From NCBI GenBank assembly GCA_944320235.1, contig CALUGQ010000002.1, positions 173,391 to 237,390 of the forward strand: a DNA stretch of 64,000 nt, written 5' to 3'. This DNA is from an uncultured Prevotella sp. Lineage in GTDB: Bacteria; Bacteroidota; Bacteroidia; Bacteroidales; Bacteroidaceae. The notes beneath the pieces are model-generated. The model was not told the DNA's origin, made no database searches, and saw nothing but the letters and a program-made list of their open reading frames with translations. Both the position numbers and the translations under genes were made by a program. Positions 1 to 8,647 of this stretch are shown in pieces; within the stretch, counting starts at the first letter, position 1; the number at the start of each line of letters is the position of its first letter.

Positions 1-2
1 AC

Positions 3-605
3 GACGAGATTACCGCCCTGCAAGGCAAGGTGGCCGAGAGCGTAGGCAAGATGGTTGAGAGCCGCGAGGCACTCGAGGCTGAGGCCGAGACTCTCTACAA
101 CAAGGTGTTCAAGTATGCCGACCCGGAGGCTTACGCAGCCAACGAGGCAGCACACACCGCCATCACCACCGCCATCAGCGAGCTTAGCGACAAGCTCGAC
201 AGCGTGGCAACGGTAATCAGCGGCTACTCTGAGGCCGTGAAGGCTGAGTATGGTTACAGGGCCGAAAACATAGAGGAGGCCATCGGCAACCTCTCTGCCG
301 AGGTGGAAGAGGCTTACACCGCCCGCACCATCGCTGAGCAGCAGGAGGAACTGACGGCCCGCGCCGAGGCTCTCTCCGCACTTGTTGACCAACTCGCTGC
401 CGAGGCTGCCGCCGCTGAGGAGGCTGCAACCCGCGTTGAGGGCGACCTCAACGGCGACGGAACCGTCGACGCAAGCGACTTCGAACTGCTCTGGCCTTAC
501 GTTGAGAGCGACGAGAATCCGGCTGAATACGACCTCAACGGCGACGGCGTGGTTGACATTGTTGACGTGACAATACTCTCTAACATCTACGGGGCTGCCG
601 AGTAA
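3..605 (+). CDS. C-terminal part of a dockerin-like, coiled-coil secreted protein (5' truncated)
   Basis: The frame is open from the first bases of the window, so only the C-terminal 200 residues are seen and the true start lies upstream. Most of this part is Ala/Glu-rich and heptad-like, which suggests an alpha-helical coiled coil. The last 50 or so residues hold two calcium-loop motifs, DLNGDGTVDASD (bases 444-479) and DLNGDGVVDIVD (531-566), arranged like a type I dockerin duplicated EF-hand. Dockerins bind cohesin modules or act as C-terminal calcium-binding modules. The next gene downstream carries cohesin-like modules, so a partnership is possible but unproven. No catalytic domain is visible in this part. 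Confidence 0.7.
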   Translation, partial: DEITALQGKVAESVGKMVESREALEAEAETLYNKVFKYADPEAYAANEAAHTAITTAISELSDKLDSVATVISGYSEAVKAEYGYRAENIEEAIGNLSAEVEEAYTARTIAEQQEELTARAEALSALVDQLAAEAAAAEEAATRVEGDLNGDGTVDASDFELLWPYVESDENPAEYDLNGDGVVDIVDVTILSNIYGAAE

Positions 606-685
606 CCCGTGCTGAACTGGCGTCCGTGGCGCGCCGCGCCACGGATGCCGGCAATGAAACAAAACAAAACTAACAAGCAAACGAC

Positions 686-1747
686 ATGAAACATTCAAGG
701 ATGATAAGGCGGATGTCGGCCACCGCGCTGCTCTTTGCGGCAAGCGCGGGCGCGATGATGGCCCAGGAGGGCGTCAGCGTGTCGATAGACCGCTTCTTCA
801 TAGCACCCGGCGGCACGGCAACGGTCTATGTGAACATGGACAACGATGTCGACGTGTCGTCAGTGACGGGCACCATCGTGCTGCCCGAGGGGCTTAGCTT
901 CGTCTCCGCAGGCGAAGGCAACGCCAAGGTTTGCGCCGCCACGGAGCGTTCGCAGCAGGGCGCACTCGTGCAGCTCACCGGCACGGAGACCGTAGGCAAG
1001 CTGCTCGTCACTGACTCCAAGCCGCTCAGCGGCAACAGCGGCGCGTTCTTCTCTTTCGACGTTGAGGCTGCCGAAGAGCTTCCGGCAACGTCGCAGATAG
1101 CCCTCAGCGGTTTCAAGGGAGCGCGTGGCACCGAGGCTTACGTGGCCGAGGAGAGCCGCGGCATGGCTGTAAACGAGGACAACAAGATTACCCTCTCGAT
1201 GGCCGACGTGACCGTGGCGCCGGGCGAGAAGACCACGCTCAGCGTTAACCTGGCCAACACCGCCGAGCTGCAGAACCTGCAGTGCGACATCACGATGCCC
1301 GCAGGGCTGGCCATCGACACGGAGAGCCTGGCCGCAACCGAGCGCCTGAACGACACTTACAGCTTCCGTACCGCCACGCTTGCTGACGGAAGGGTGCGCG
1401 TCATACTCTACACAATGTCGCAGAACGCCGTTCAGCGCGTCATCAGCGGCAACGAGGGAGCGCTGTTCACGTTTGGCGTGACGGCTACCGAGGAGCTTCC
1501 CGAGACGGCAAACATTAAGATAAGCAAAATAGTCGCAGCTAGCCCTGAGGCCGTTGGCTACTATGGCGAGGATGCATTGGTGGGCGTCACTAATTCAGCC
1601 TTGACAGGTATCAGCGGCGTAGAGGCACAGGGCAGGTACTCTGAGGAGATATACACCGTTGGCGGTGTGCGCACAGAGACCACCAAGCAAGGTGTGAACA
1701 TCATCCGCAAGGAAGACGGCACGGTGGTCAAGGTGTACAAGAAGTAA
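686..1747 (+). CDS. Secreted protein with two cohesin-like modules and a C-terminal sorting-like tail
   Basis: This 353-residue protein has an N-terminal signal peptide ending near AMMAQ. It then has two related beta-sandwich-like segments, about residues 28-165 and 168-300. Each begins with a pattern typical of cohesins (VSVSIDRFFIAPGGTATVYV; ITLSMADVTVAPGEKTTLSV) and contains a LPEGLSF or MPAGLAI strand. The last 40 residues (IYTVGGVRTETTKQGVNII and on) resemble the short C-terminal tails of many Prevotella secreted proteins, possibly a type IX sorting signal. The ATG at 686 places the signal peptide correctly. It follows the dockerin-bearing gene by 80 bases in the same direction, which suggests co-expression. 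The cohesin call is by pattern, not alignment. Confidence 0.6.
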   Translation: MKHSRMIRRMSATALLFAASAGAMMAQEGVSVSIDRFFIAPGGTATVYVNMDNDVDVSSVTGTIVLPEGLSFVSAGEGNAKVCAATERSQQGALVQLTGTETVGKLLVTDSKPLSGNSGAFFSFDVEAAEELPATSQIALSGFKGARGTEAYVAEESRGMAVNEDNKITLSMADVTVAPGEKTTLSVNLANTAELQNLQCDITMPAGLAIDTESLAATERLNDTYSFRTATLADGRVRVILYTMSQNAVQRVISGNEGALFTFGVTATEELPETANIKISKIVAASPEAVGYYGEDALVGVTNSALTGISGVEAQGRYSEEIYTVGGVRTETTKQGVNIIRKEDGTVVKVYKK

Positions 1748-1812
1748 ACCATACCGGCATTGGTGAATGTTGGTTTTATTATATTGATAAAACATATAGA
1801 GTACTAATGGGG

Positions 1813-1846
1813 CGCGCGGTGCTGTGACAGCACTGCGCGTTTTTTT
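1813..1846 (+). terminator. Rho-independent terminator after the cohesin-like gene
   Basis: A 12-base stem (1813-1824 with 1828-1839, one G-U pair) with a TGA loop is followed by seven T residues (1840-1846). Confidence 0.85.
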
Positions 1847-1908
1847 GTGCCTCAGCGCGTGGGCCGGCCTGCCTTGTGGCCCCGGTGTCATAATTTAGTT
1901 TGCGATTC

Positions 1909-1941
1909 TTTCGCATTTTAAGCGGAATTTAGTAATTTTGC
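1909..1941 (+). promoter_or_regulatory. Bacteroidetes-type promoter for the CstA-like gene
   Basis: TAATTTTGC at 1933-1941 matches the TAnnTTTGC -7 element. The upstream element is weak (TTTCG near 1909). The start codon lies 44 bases downstream. Confidence 0.6.
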
Positions 1942-1984
1942 GGTTGTTTGTAAGCAAACATTGAGTTTTAATTACTAATAGTAT

Positions 1985-3433
1985 ATGATAACGTTTTGTT
2001 TGAGTATGGTGGCCCTCGTGGTGGGCTACCTTGTCTATGGACGCGTGGTGGAGCGCATCTTCGCCCCCGACGGGCGGCCTACGCCGGCAGTGAGCATGGC
2101 CGACGGCGTGGACTACGTGGTGCTGCCGGGGTGGAAAATCTTCATGATTCAGTTCCTTAACATCGCCGGCACAGGCCCTATCTTCGGCGCGATAATGGGC
2201 GCCAAGTTCGGTCCCTCGGCCTACCTGTGGATAGTTTTGGGCTGCATCTTCGCCGGGGCCGTACACGATTACCTGAGCGGCATGCTCTCAGTGCGCCACG
2301 GCGGTGCAGGCCTGCCAGAGCTGGTGGGCGACTACCTGGGCCAGCGCACCAAGAAGGTGATGCTCGTATTCTCCGTGTTCCTGCTCCTCATGGTAGGCGC
2401 GGTGTTCGTCTACAGCCCCGCGCTCATACTGGGCAAGCTCTGCGGCGACGGGCTTACGTGGGTCTACGCATGGTGCGTAATCATCTTTGCCTACTACTTC
2501 CTGGCCACCATGCTGCCCATCGACAAGATAATAGGGCGCATCTACCCCCTCTTCGCCGTGGCGATGCTCTTCATGGCCGTGGCCTTGATGGCCGTGCTGC
2601 TGCTCAAGTGGCCGTCGCTGCCCGAGCTTACCGACGGGCTTGCCAACATGAACCCGGCCTCAGGCCCAATATTCCCCTGCCTGTTCATCACCATAGCCTG
2701 CGGGGCCATCAGCGGCTTCCACGCCACGCAAAGCCCGCTCATGGCGCGCTGCATGAAGAGCGAGCGCCAGGGGCGGCCCCTGTTCTACGGCGCAATGATA
2801 ACCGAGGGCGTGGTGGCGCTGATATGGGCCACGGTGTCGATGTACTTCTTCTACGGCGGGGCGGCCGGGGAGCTGGGCCTGCCCGCCACGCTGCAGGCTC
2901 CCGAGGTTGTCACCGAGGTGTCGCAGGGCTGGCTCGGCGTGTTTGGCGGCGCGCTGGCCATACTCGGAGTCGTGGCCGCCCCGATAACGAGCGGTGACAC
3001 CGCGCTGCGCAGCGCGCGCCTCATCATAGCCGAGTTCCTGCACATGGAGCAGCACTCCATACGCCGGCGCATATACATCTGCGTGCCGGTGTTTGCCGTT
3101 ACGCTGGCCATGCTGTGGTACAACATCGCCGACGAGGACGGCTTCAACGTCGTGTGGGGCTACTTCGGCTGGGCCAACCAGACGCTGGCCGTGTTCACCC
3201 TGTGGGCCATCACGGTCTACCTCGTGCGCCATGGCAAGCCGTTCGTCATCACGCTGCTGCCCGCCATGTTCATGACGGCTGTCTGCACGTCGTTCCTGCT
3301 CATCTCGGGCAACGCCTTCGGCTTGCCCACGGTGGTAGGCTACGTGGCCGCCGTGCTGGCCTTCGCCATCTCGGGCCTGCTCTTCGCCCTTTGGTACAGG
3401 GGGTGGAAGGCTCACGGCGGAGGCGAGGCATGA
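1985..3433 (+). CDS. cstA: CstA-family carbon starvation / peptide-pyruvate transporter
   Basis: This 482-residue integral membrane protein has more than ten hydrophobic segments. It shows the CstA N-terminal pattern: GYLVYGRVVERIF, then a GVDYVVLPGWKIFMIQFLNI block and AGTGPIFGAIMG. These mark the family that imports peptides or pyruvate at the inner membrane. At about 480 residues it matches the short Bacteroidetes form rather than the 700-residue E. coli protein. It stands alone between its own promoter and a palindromic repeat cluster, with no regulator beside it. The transported substrate cannot be read from sequence. Confidence 0.88.
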   Translation: MITFCLSMVALVVGYLVYGRVVERIFAPDGRPTPAVSMADGVDYVVLPGWKIFMIQFLNIAGTGPIFGAIMGAKFGPSAYLWIVLGCIFAGAVHDYLSGMLSVRHGGAGLPELVGDYLGQRTKKVMLVFSVFLLLMVGAVFVYSPALILGKLCGDGLTWVYAWCVIIFAYYFLATMLPIDKIIGRIYPLFAVAMLFMAVALMAVLLLKWPSLPELTDGLANMNPASGPIFPCLFITIACGAISGFHATQSPLMARCMKSERQGRPLFYGAMITEGVVALIWATVSMYFFYGGAAGELGLPATLQAPEVVTEVSQGWLGVFGGALAILGVVAAPITSGDTALRSARLIIAEFLHMEQHSIRRRIYICVPVFAVTLAMLWYNIADEDGFNVVWGYFGWANQTLAVFTLWAITVYLVRHGKPFVITLLPAMFMTAVCTSFLLISGNAFGLPTVVGYVAAVLAFAISGLLFALWYRGWKAHGGGEA

Positions 3434-3501
3434 GGCTGCTGCCGGCATCTGTGGCGCCCATTCCTGGCGCGGTTGACAATCGCTTGATATCCAGGTAATT
3501 A

Positions 3502-3590
3502 CGAATCCGGGCCGTTTTGCATTGCAAAACGGCCCGGATTCGCTTGCCGAACGGCCTGTTCCGCAGCGCGGAACAGGCCGTTCGGCAAGC
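3502..3590. repeat. Double perfect palindrome (AAAACGGCC-type intergenic repeat cluster 1)
   Basis: Two perfect hairpins abut. The first has a 19-base stem (3502-3520 / 3524-3542) with an ATT loop. The second has a 23-base stem (3542-3564 / 3568-3590) with an AGC loop. The arms contain GGCCGTTTTGC and AACGGCCTGTTCCGC, motifs that recur in at least nine other gaps of this window. Bases 3591-3982, between this and lpxB, show no gene or further structure that I recognise. Confidence 0.9.
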
Positions 3591-3982
3591 CATGTATTGG
3601 GGAGGGGGTGTGGTTGTTGGGCTTCCTGGCGTTAGCATCGGAGTCTGGCAAAGATGGCAAGTGCGGTTTGGGCAAAAGCCATGGCCGTATGTGTGCGCCG
3701 GATGGCAAGGAAGCCAAGGCAAAGAAATGGCGGCGTGAAATATGGCAATGATGACGTTGTGGAACATGGGCTGACTCACGGGCTTGTCCATGTACCACCG
3801 GCATATGCAGAAATTCCTTGATTCATGCAGCAGCTGTATCCTTTTCCCCAATGGGAATGATGACAGCAGGTTTGCAGTACATCCCGTCATGCGTGGCATA
3901 GTCATACACTTCAGTAGTACATTCCCGGCGCCCCGGCAGGGCTGTTGGCGCAAGCGTGCGAGACGGGCTACACCATTGGTGG

Positions 3983-5107
3983 TCAGTTCTTCCCCTTGCC
4001 CAGCAGTTCCACCATGATTCTCGCTGCGTTGGCCGGCGCGCCGGGCTTGCCGAGGCGGCGGCGCACCTCGGCGTAGCCGTCGAGCATGGGCTGGCGGCCA
4101 TGGCCGCCGGGCAGTATGGCGCTGAGGGCTGCGCGCATGTTGGCCACCGAGAACGTGTCGGCCACAAGTTCAGGCACGACCTCGCGCCCGGCAATGAGGT
4201 TTACGAGCGATATGTACTTCACCTTCAATATGTGGTGGCGCAGGTAAGCGATGAGCTTTGGCAGCGGGGTCTCGTAGCATACGGCCTGCGGGACACCGAA
4301 GAGCGCCGTCTCGAGCGTGGCCGTGCCGCTGGTCACGAGCGCGGCTGAGGCATGGGCGAGCAGGGGGTAAGTCTGGTTGTATACCACGGCTACGCCCGTT
4401 CCGGCAATGAACGGCTCGTAGTAGGCAGGCTCTATGCCCGGCGCGGCGGCAAGCACGGGCTGGTAGCCGGTGAAGGCGGCTGCGGCCTCGACCATGGCCG
4501 GCAGGTTGTCTTTTATCTCCTGGCGGCGCGAGCCTGCCAGCAGCGCGATGACGGGGCGGCCATAGTCGGCGAAGGAGCCGTCGTAAGCGGCGCGGAACCC
4601 CTCCACCTCGTCGGCTGTGGGGTTGCCCACGTAGTGTACGTGGAAGTGATGGCGGCCCTCATAGAAATCGGTCTCGAATGGCAGGATGCAGAACATCTCC
4701 GTAACGTAGCGCTTGATGTCCTTTATGCGGTACTCCTTCCACGCCCATATCTTTGGTGATATGTAGTAGTATACAGGCAGGCCGAGGCAGGCGCGCACGT
4801 ACTTGGCTATGCTGAGGTTGAAGCCAGGGTAGTCGATGAGAATCACGGCATCGGGCCGCCACCGGGCAATGTCGCGCTTGCAGGAGCGCATATTGCCGAG
4901 GATGGTGGGCAGGTGTGTAAGCACGGGTATGAAGCCCATGTAAGCCAGTTCGCGGTAGTGGCGCACGCGGGTGCCGCCGACGGCGGCCATGAGGTCGCCG
5001 CCGAAGAAGCGGAAGCTGGCCTCGGGGTCTTCGCCCTTGAGTGCCTGCATGAGTCGCGAGGCGTGCAGGTCGCCACTCGCCTCGCCGGCGATGAGGTAGT
5101 ATTTCAT
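3983..5107 (-). CDS. lpxB: Lipid-A-disaccharide synthase
   Basis: This 374-residue GT19 glycosyltransferase joins UDP-2,3-diacylglucosamine and lipid X to make the lipid A disaccharide at the inner face of the inner membrane. The N-terminus (MKYYLIAGEASGDLHASRLM) carries the hallmark AGEASGD motif, the middle has YYISPKIWAWKEYRIK, and VTSGTATLETALFG lies near the nucleotide site. The length is normal for the family. The start codon overlaps the surE stop by four bases (ATGA), so the pair is probably translationally coupled. Confidence 0.96.
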   Translation of the reverse strand: MKYYLIAGEASGDLHASRLMQALKGEDPEASFRFFGGDLMAAVGGTRVRHYRELAYMGFIPVLTHLPTILGNMRSCKRDIARWRPDAVILIDYPGFNLSIAKYVRACLGLPVYYYISPKIWAWKEYRIKDIKRYVTEMFCILPFETDFYEGRHHFHVHYVGNPTADEVEGFRAAYDGSFADYGRPVIALLAGSRRQEIKDNLPAMVEAAAAFTGYQPVLAAAPGIEPAYYEPFIAGTGVAVVYNQTYPLLAHASAALVTSGTATLETALFGVPQAVCYETPLPKLIAYLRHHILKVKYISLVNLIAGREVVPELVADTFSVANMRAALSAILPGGHGRQPMLDGYAEVRRRLGKPGAPANAARIMVELLGKGKN

Positions 5108-5877
5108 GCGAAATCCCAGCTTTGCATTTGTCGTAACATTTCGTAGTCTGTCACGTCGATGGTAGTAGGCGTTATGGCCACGTAGCCGTGGGTGAGCGCC
5201 CAGTTGTCTGTGTCGTCGGCTTCGGGCTCGTCATTGGTGTACTGGCCAACCATCCAGAAATAGTCATATCCCCGTGGGTGGTGGCATCTCACGACCTCGT
5301 TGCCCCATGTGCCCCTGGCCATTCGGCACACCTTCACACCGGCAAAGCGCTTTGCGAGCGGGAAGTTGACATTGAGGCATACGCCTCGCGGCAGGCCTTC
5401 GGCAAGCAGTCGCTTTGTAATCATTTTTACAAGAGGCGCGAGCGGCTCGAAGTCAGCGTCGTCGCTGTGGTCGCAGAGCGAGAAAGCCACAGAGGGAATA
5501 TACTTCATGCAGCCCTCCATCGTAACGCCCATGGTGCCGGAATAGTGGCAGTTTACTGAGCCGTTGTCGCCATGGTTGATGCCGCCGATGACAAGGTCGG
5601 GCCGCTCCCCGGCGCACAGTTCGCTCAAGGCAAGCTTGACGCAGTCTACCGGCGTGCCGTTGCACGACCACACCTCAACGCCCTCCCACTGGCGGCGGAG
5701 CTTGAGGCGCAGCGGCGCGGTGGCAGAGAAAGCGCGGGAAAAACCGCTGCGGGCCGCCTCTGGGGCGCACACGAGCAGTCGGCCGAAGCCGCTGACCATG
5801 CCGATGAGGCTGCTTAGGCCCTTGGCGTGGTAGCCGTCGTCGTTTGAAATGAGTATCAATGGCTTTTTATTTTCCAT
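5104..5877 (-). CDS. surE: 5'/3'-nucleotidase SurE
   Basis: This 257-residue protein hydrolyses nucleoside monophosphates and is linked to stationary-phase survival. Starting at the ATG at 5877 gives the family N-terminus (MENKKPLILISNDDGYHAKG), with the metal-binding NDDG motif. Farther on are GTPVDCVKLAL and SGTMGVTMEGC. A longer open frame extends upstream to 6057, but it lacks family similarity and runs through the parA promoter. It is the first gene of a surE-lpxB operon. Confidence 0.95.
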   Translation of the reverse strand: MENKKPLILISNDDGYHAKGLSSLIGMVSGFGRLLVCAPEAARSGFSRAFSATAPLRLKLRRQWEGVEVWSCNGTPVDCVKLALSELCAGERPDLVIGGINHGDNGSVNCHYSGTMGVTMEGCMKYIPSVAFSLCDHSDDADFEPLAPLVKMITKRLLAEGLPRGVCLNVNFPLAKRFAGVKVCRMARGTWGNEVVRCHHPRGYDYFWMVGQYTNDEPEADDTDNWALTHGYVAITPTTIDVTDYEMLRQMQSWDFA

Positions 5878-5898
5878 AAATATCTTCTTAATTCGACT

Positions 5899-5958
5899 GC
5901 AAAAGTACGAAAAAAGCCTCATTAATTGCGTTATCTCGCATAAAATATGTAACTTTGC
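5899..5958. promoter_or_regulatory. Divergent promoters for surE (minus) and parA (plus)
   Basis: On the minus strand, bases 5899-5907 read TACTTTTGC, a -7 element 22 bases before the surE start. On the plus strand, TAACTTTGC lies at 5950-5958, with TTG at 5926-5928 as -33, ahead of parA. Confidence 0.7.
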
Positions 5959-6002
5959 AAACCAAACATTCAAACATATTACGGTTTGACAGAAATTCTG
6001 AA

Positions 6003-6785
6003 ATGGGAAAGATAATCGCTTTAGCAAACCAGAAAGGCGGTGTGGGCAAGACCACAACTACCATCAACCTGGCGGCTTCGCTCGCCACGCTTGAAAAGAA
6101 CGTTTTAGTGGTCGACGCCGACCCGCAGGCCAATGCATCGAGCGGCCTCGGCGTGGACATAAAGCAGGTGGACTGCTCTCTGTATGAGTGCATCATCGAC
6201 CATGCCGACGTTCGCGACGCGATATATACGACCGACATTGACGGCCTGGACATCATACCGAGCCACATCGACCTCGTGGGCGCCGAGATAGAGATGCTCA
6301 ACCTTGACAACCGCGAGAAAGTGATAAAGAACCTGCTCGACCCCATACGCGCAGATTATGACTACATACTGATTGACTGCAGCCCCTCGCTGGGCCTCAT
6401 AACGGTCAACTCGCTCACGGCGGCCGACTCCGTCATCATACCCGTGCAGTGCGAGTACTTCGCCTTGGAGGGAATCAGCAAGCTGCTCAACACCATCAAG
6501 ATAATAAAGAACAAGCTCAATACGAGGCTCGAGATAGAGGGCTTCCTGCTGACGATGTATGACTCGCGCCTGAGGCTGGCCAACCAGATTTACGACGAGG
6601 TTAAGCGCCACTTCCAGGAGCTGGTGTTCAAGACCGTCATCCAGCGCAACGTGAAGCTCAGCGAGAGCCCCAGCCACGGACTGCCCGTGATTCTGTATGA
6701 CGCTGACTCGACGGGCAGCAAGAACCACCTGGCGCTGGCCAAGGAGATAATAAACAAGAACAGTAAGGACGAAGGGCAGCAATAA
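6003..6785 (+). CDS. parA: Chromosome-partitioning ATPase ParA
   Basis: This 260-residue deviant Walker ATPase segregates the chromosome by binding DNA in its ATP state and being stimulated by ParB. The ATG at 6003 gives MGKIIALANQKGGVGKTTTT, containing the KGGVGKTT motif with the signature lysine. DADPQANAS and the Walker B-like YILIDCSPSLG follow. An upstream in-frame start at 5955 lies inside the promoter and was rejected. The gene is followed after two bases by parB. Confidence 0.96.
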   Translation: MGKIIALANQKGGVGKTTTTINLAASLATLEKNVLVVDADPQANASSGLGVDIKQVDCSLYECIIDHADVRDAIYTTDIDGLDIIPSHIDLVGAEIEMLNLDNREKVIKNLLDPIRADYDYILIDCSPSLGLITVNSLTAADSVIIPVQCEYFALEGISKLLNTIKIIKNKLNTRLEIEGFLLTMYDSRLRLANQIYDEVKRHFQELVFKTVIQRNVKLSESPSHGLPVILYDADSTGSKNHLALAKEIINKNSKDEGQQ

Positions 6786-6787
6786 AG

Positions 6788-7723
6788 ATGGCAGTACACA
6801 AGAAATACGACAGGAACGTGCTCGGCCGCGGCCTCGACGACATAGGCAACGGCCGCGGCCTCGATGCCCTCATCGACACGGGCGAGGTCAGGACGCAAGG
6901 CTCGTCGAACCTAAACGAAATAGAGCTGAGCCACATAGAACCCAACCCCAACCAGCCCCGGCGCGAGTTCGACGAGGAGGCACTGCAGGAACTGGCCGCC
7001 AGCATACGCGAGATAGGCATCATACAGCCCATAACGCTGCGCAAGGTGGCCGACGACCGATACCAAATCATCGCAGGCGAGCGCCGTTGGCGAGCATCGC
7101 AGCTGGCCGGCCTCAAGGCCATCCCGGCATACATACGCACAGTGGAGGACGAGAACGTCATGGAAATGGCGCTCATCGAGAACATACAGCGCGAGGACCT
7201 CAACGCCATCGAGATAGCCCTGGCATACGAGCACCTGGCCGAAACCACGGGCATGACGCAGGAACGCATATCAGAAAGGGTAGGCAAGAGCCGCGCCGCC
7301 GTGACCAACTACATGCGGCTGCTCAAGCTGCCGGCCCAGGTGCAGATGGCACTGAAGAACAAGGAGATAGACATGGGCCACGCCCGCGCACTGCTCGCCC
7401 TCGACAGCCCGAGCATACAGATAAAGTTGTTCAAGGAAATACAGAAGAACGGCTACTCGGTACGCAAGGTGGAGGAGATGGTGCAGATGCTCAAGAACGG
7501 CGACGATGTGCAGCTGGCAAAAAAGAAGATAGCTGCCAAGAGCGCGCTGCCGGAGGAGTTTGAGGTGCTCAAGAGCCGCCTGTCAGACTTCTTCCATGCC
7601 AAGGTGCAGATGGCCTGCTCGCCTAAAGGCAAGGGGAAGATAACCATCCCGTTTGCCAACGAGGAGGACTTGGAGCGCATAATGAACGCCCTCGACAATC
7701 TGAAAACTGATAACCAAGCCTGA
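6788..7723 (+). CDS. parB: ParB-family chromosome-partitioning protein
   Basis: This 311-residue protein binds parS centromere sites and hydrolyses CTP as a sliding clamp in this family. The N-terminal ParB/Sulfiredoxin-like domain has PNPNQPRREFDEEAL and the CTP-binding GERRWRAS motif (GERR). A helix-turn-helix (EERISERVGKSRAAVTNYMR region) and a C-terminal dimerisation part follow. The arginine-rich N-terminus LGRGLDD is usual. No parS palindrome was recognised nearby. Confidence 0.95.
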   Translation: MAVHKKYDRNVLGRGLDDIGNGRGLDALIDTGEVRTQGSSNLNEIELSHIEPNPNQPRREFDEEALQELAASIREIGIIQPITLRKVADDRYQIIAGERRWRASQLAGLKAIPAYIRTVEDENVMEMALIENIQREDLNAIEIALAYEHLAETTGMTQERISERVGKSRAAVTNYMRLLKLPAQVQMALKNKEIDMGHARALLALDSPSIQIKLFKEIQKNGYSVRKVEEMVQMLKNGDDVQLAKKKIAAKSALPEEFEVLKSRLSDFFHAKVQMACSPKGKGKITIPFANEEDLERIMNALDNLKTDNQA

Positions 7724-7725
7724 CA

Positions 7726-8586
7726 TTGAGAAAGAATAGCATGACTTCTGCCGTGCGCGCAATGGCCATGGGCTTGTTGCTGGCCGTCGGCGCACAAGAG
7801 GCTGCGGCGCAAGGCGTGGCTGCCGCTGACTCTGCCGCCATGCCGGCAGTGGCTGCCGCAGCCAAGCCCGTAGGCACGGCAGACTCTGCCAAGGCCGGCG
7901 TAGACTCGGTGGCGCTGCGGATAAGTCAGGCTGAAGCCACCACTGACTCCATAACGCGGAGCATAGAAGAAGCCCTTGCTGCCGGCGACTCGGCATTCGC
8001 CTCCGACAAGGCAGCGCTGGTTGATGGCTCCATTGCCGTGGAAGAGGCCGGGCAGGGCCGCAAGAAGCGCGACTGGGCCACATGGCGGCCAAAGCCGCAG
8101 CGGGCATTGTGGCTGGCGCTGGTGATTCCCGGCGGAGGCCAGATATACAACCGCAAGTACTGGAAGCTGCCCATAATATACGGCGGATTCATGGGCTGCC
8201 TCTATGCAATGAACTGGAACAACATGATGTACAAGGACTATTCGCAGGCTTACCTCGACATCATGGATAGCGACCCGACCACGCAGAGCTACAACAAGTT
8301 CCTGCACCTGGGGAGGGTAATCGACAGTTCGAACGAGGAACGCTACAAGCAGATATTCAAAAGCCGCAAGGACAAGTACCGGCGTTGGCGCGACTTGAGC
8401 TTCTTCTGCCTGCTGGGTGTGTATGCCCTTTCGGTCATCGACGCCTATGTCGATGCCGAATTGTCTGAGTTCGACATATCCAAGGACTTGAGCCTTAGGG
8501 TAGAGCCTGCGGTCATAAACAACAGCGCGGCGAACAAGGTGCTTGAAGCATCGTCATTCGGCGTGCAGTGCAAATTGAGATTCTGA
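7726..8586 (+). CDS. DUF5683 membrane/secreted protein
   Basis: This protein has up to 286 residues, with a signal peptide and an Ala-rich linker. A C-terminal domain beginning ALWLALVIPGGGQIYNRKYWK is the DUF5683 pattern, with hydrophobic segments. Function is unknown. It begins two bases after parB with a TTG codon that supplies basic residues (MRKNSM) before the hydrophobic core. The ATG at 7741 is the alternative start and would drop those residues. Its place between parB and a lytic transglycosylase is conserved in Bacteroidales, which suggests a cell-envelope role. Confidence 0.8.
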   Translation: MRKNSMTSAVRAMAMGLLLAVGAQEAAAQGVAAADSAAMPAVAAAAKPVGTADSAKAGVDSVALRISQAEATTDSITRSIEEALAAGDSAFASDKAALVDGSIAVEEAGQGRKKRDWATWRPKPQRALWLALVIPGGGQIYNRKYWKLPIIYGGFMGCLYAMNWNNMMYKDYSQAYLDIMDSDPTTQSYNKFLHLGRVIDSSNEERYKQIFKSRKDKYRRWRDLSFFCLLGVYALSVIDAYVDAELSEFDISKDLSLRVEPAVINNSAANKVLEASSFGVQCKLRF

Positions 8587-8647
8587 ACCCATTTGCCGCG
8601 CCTTGCAGTTAGGCATGGGAATGGTGCAATACATATTTTATATATAG

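Noticed and set aside
2660-3448. Minus-strand frame of 262 codons opposite cstA
   Set aside because: Composition is that of a shadow; the transporter on the other strand is convincing.
3502-3590. tRNA or structured RNA gene
   Set aside because: Two simple hairpins without a cloverleaf, and the words recur in many gaps.
6000-8600. parS site near parAB
   Set aside because: No palindrome like the usual parS was seen by eye; a computed search would be needed.
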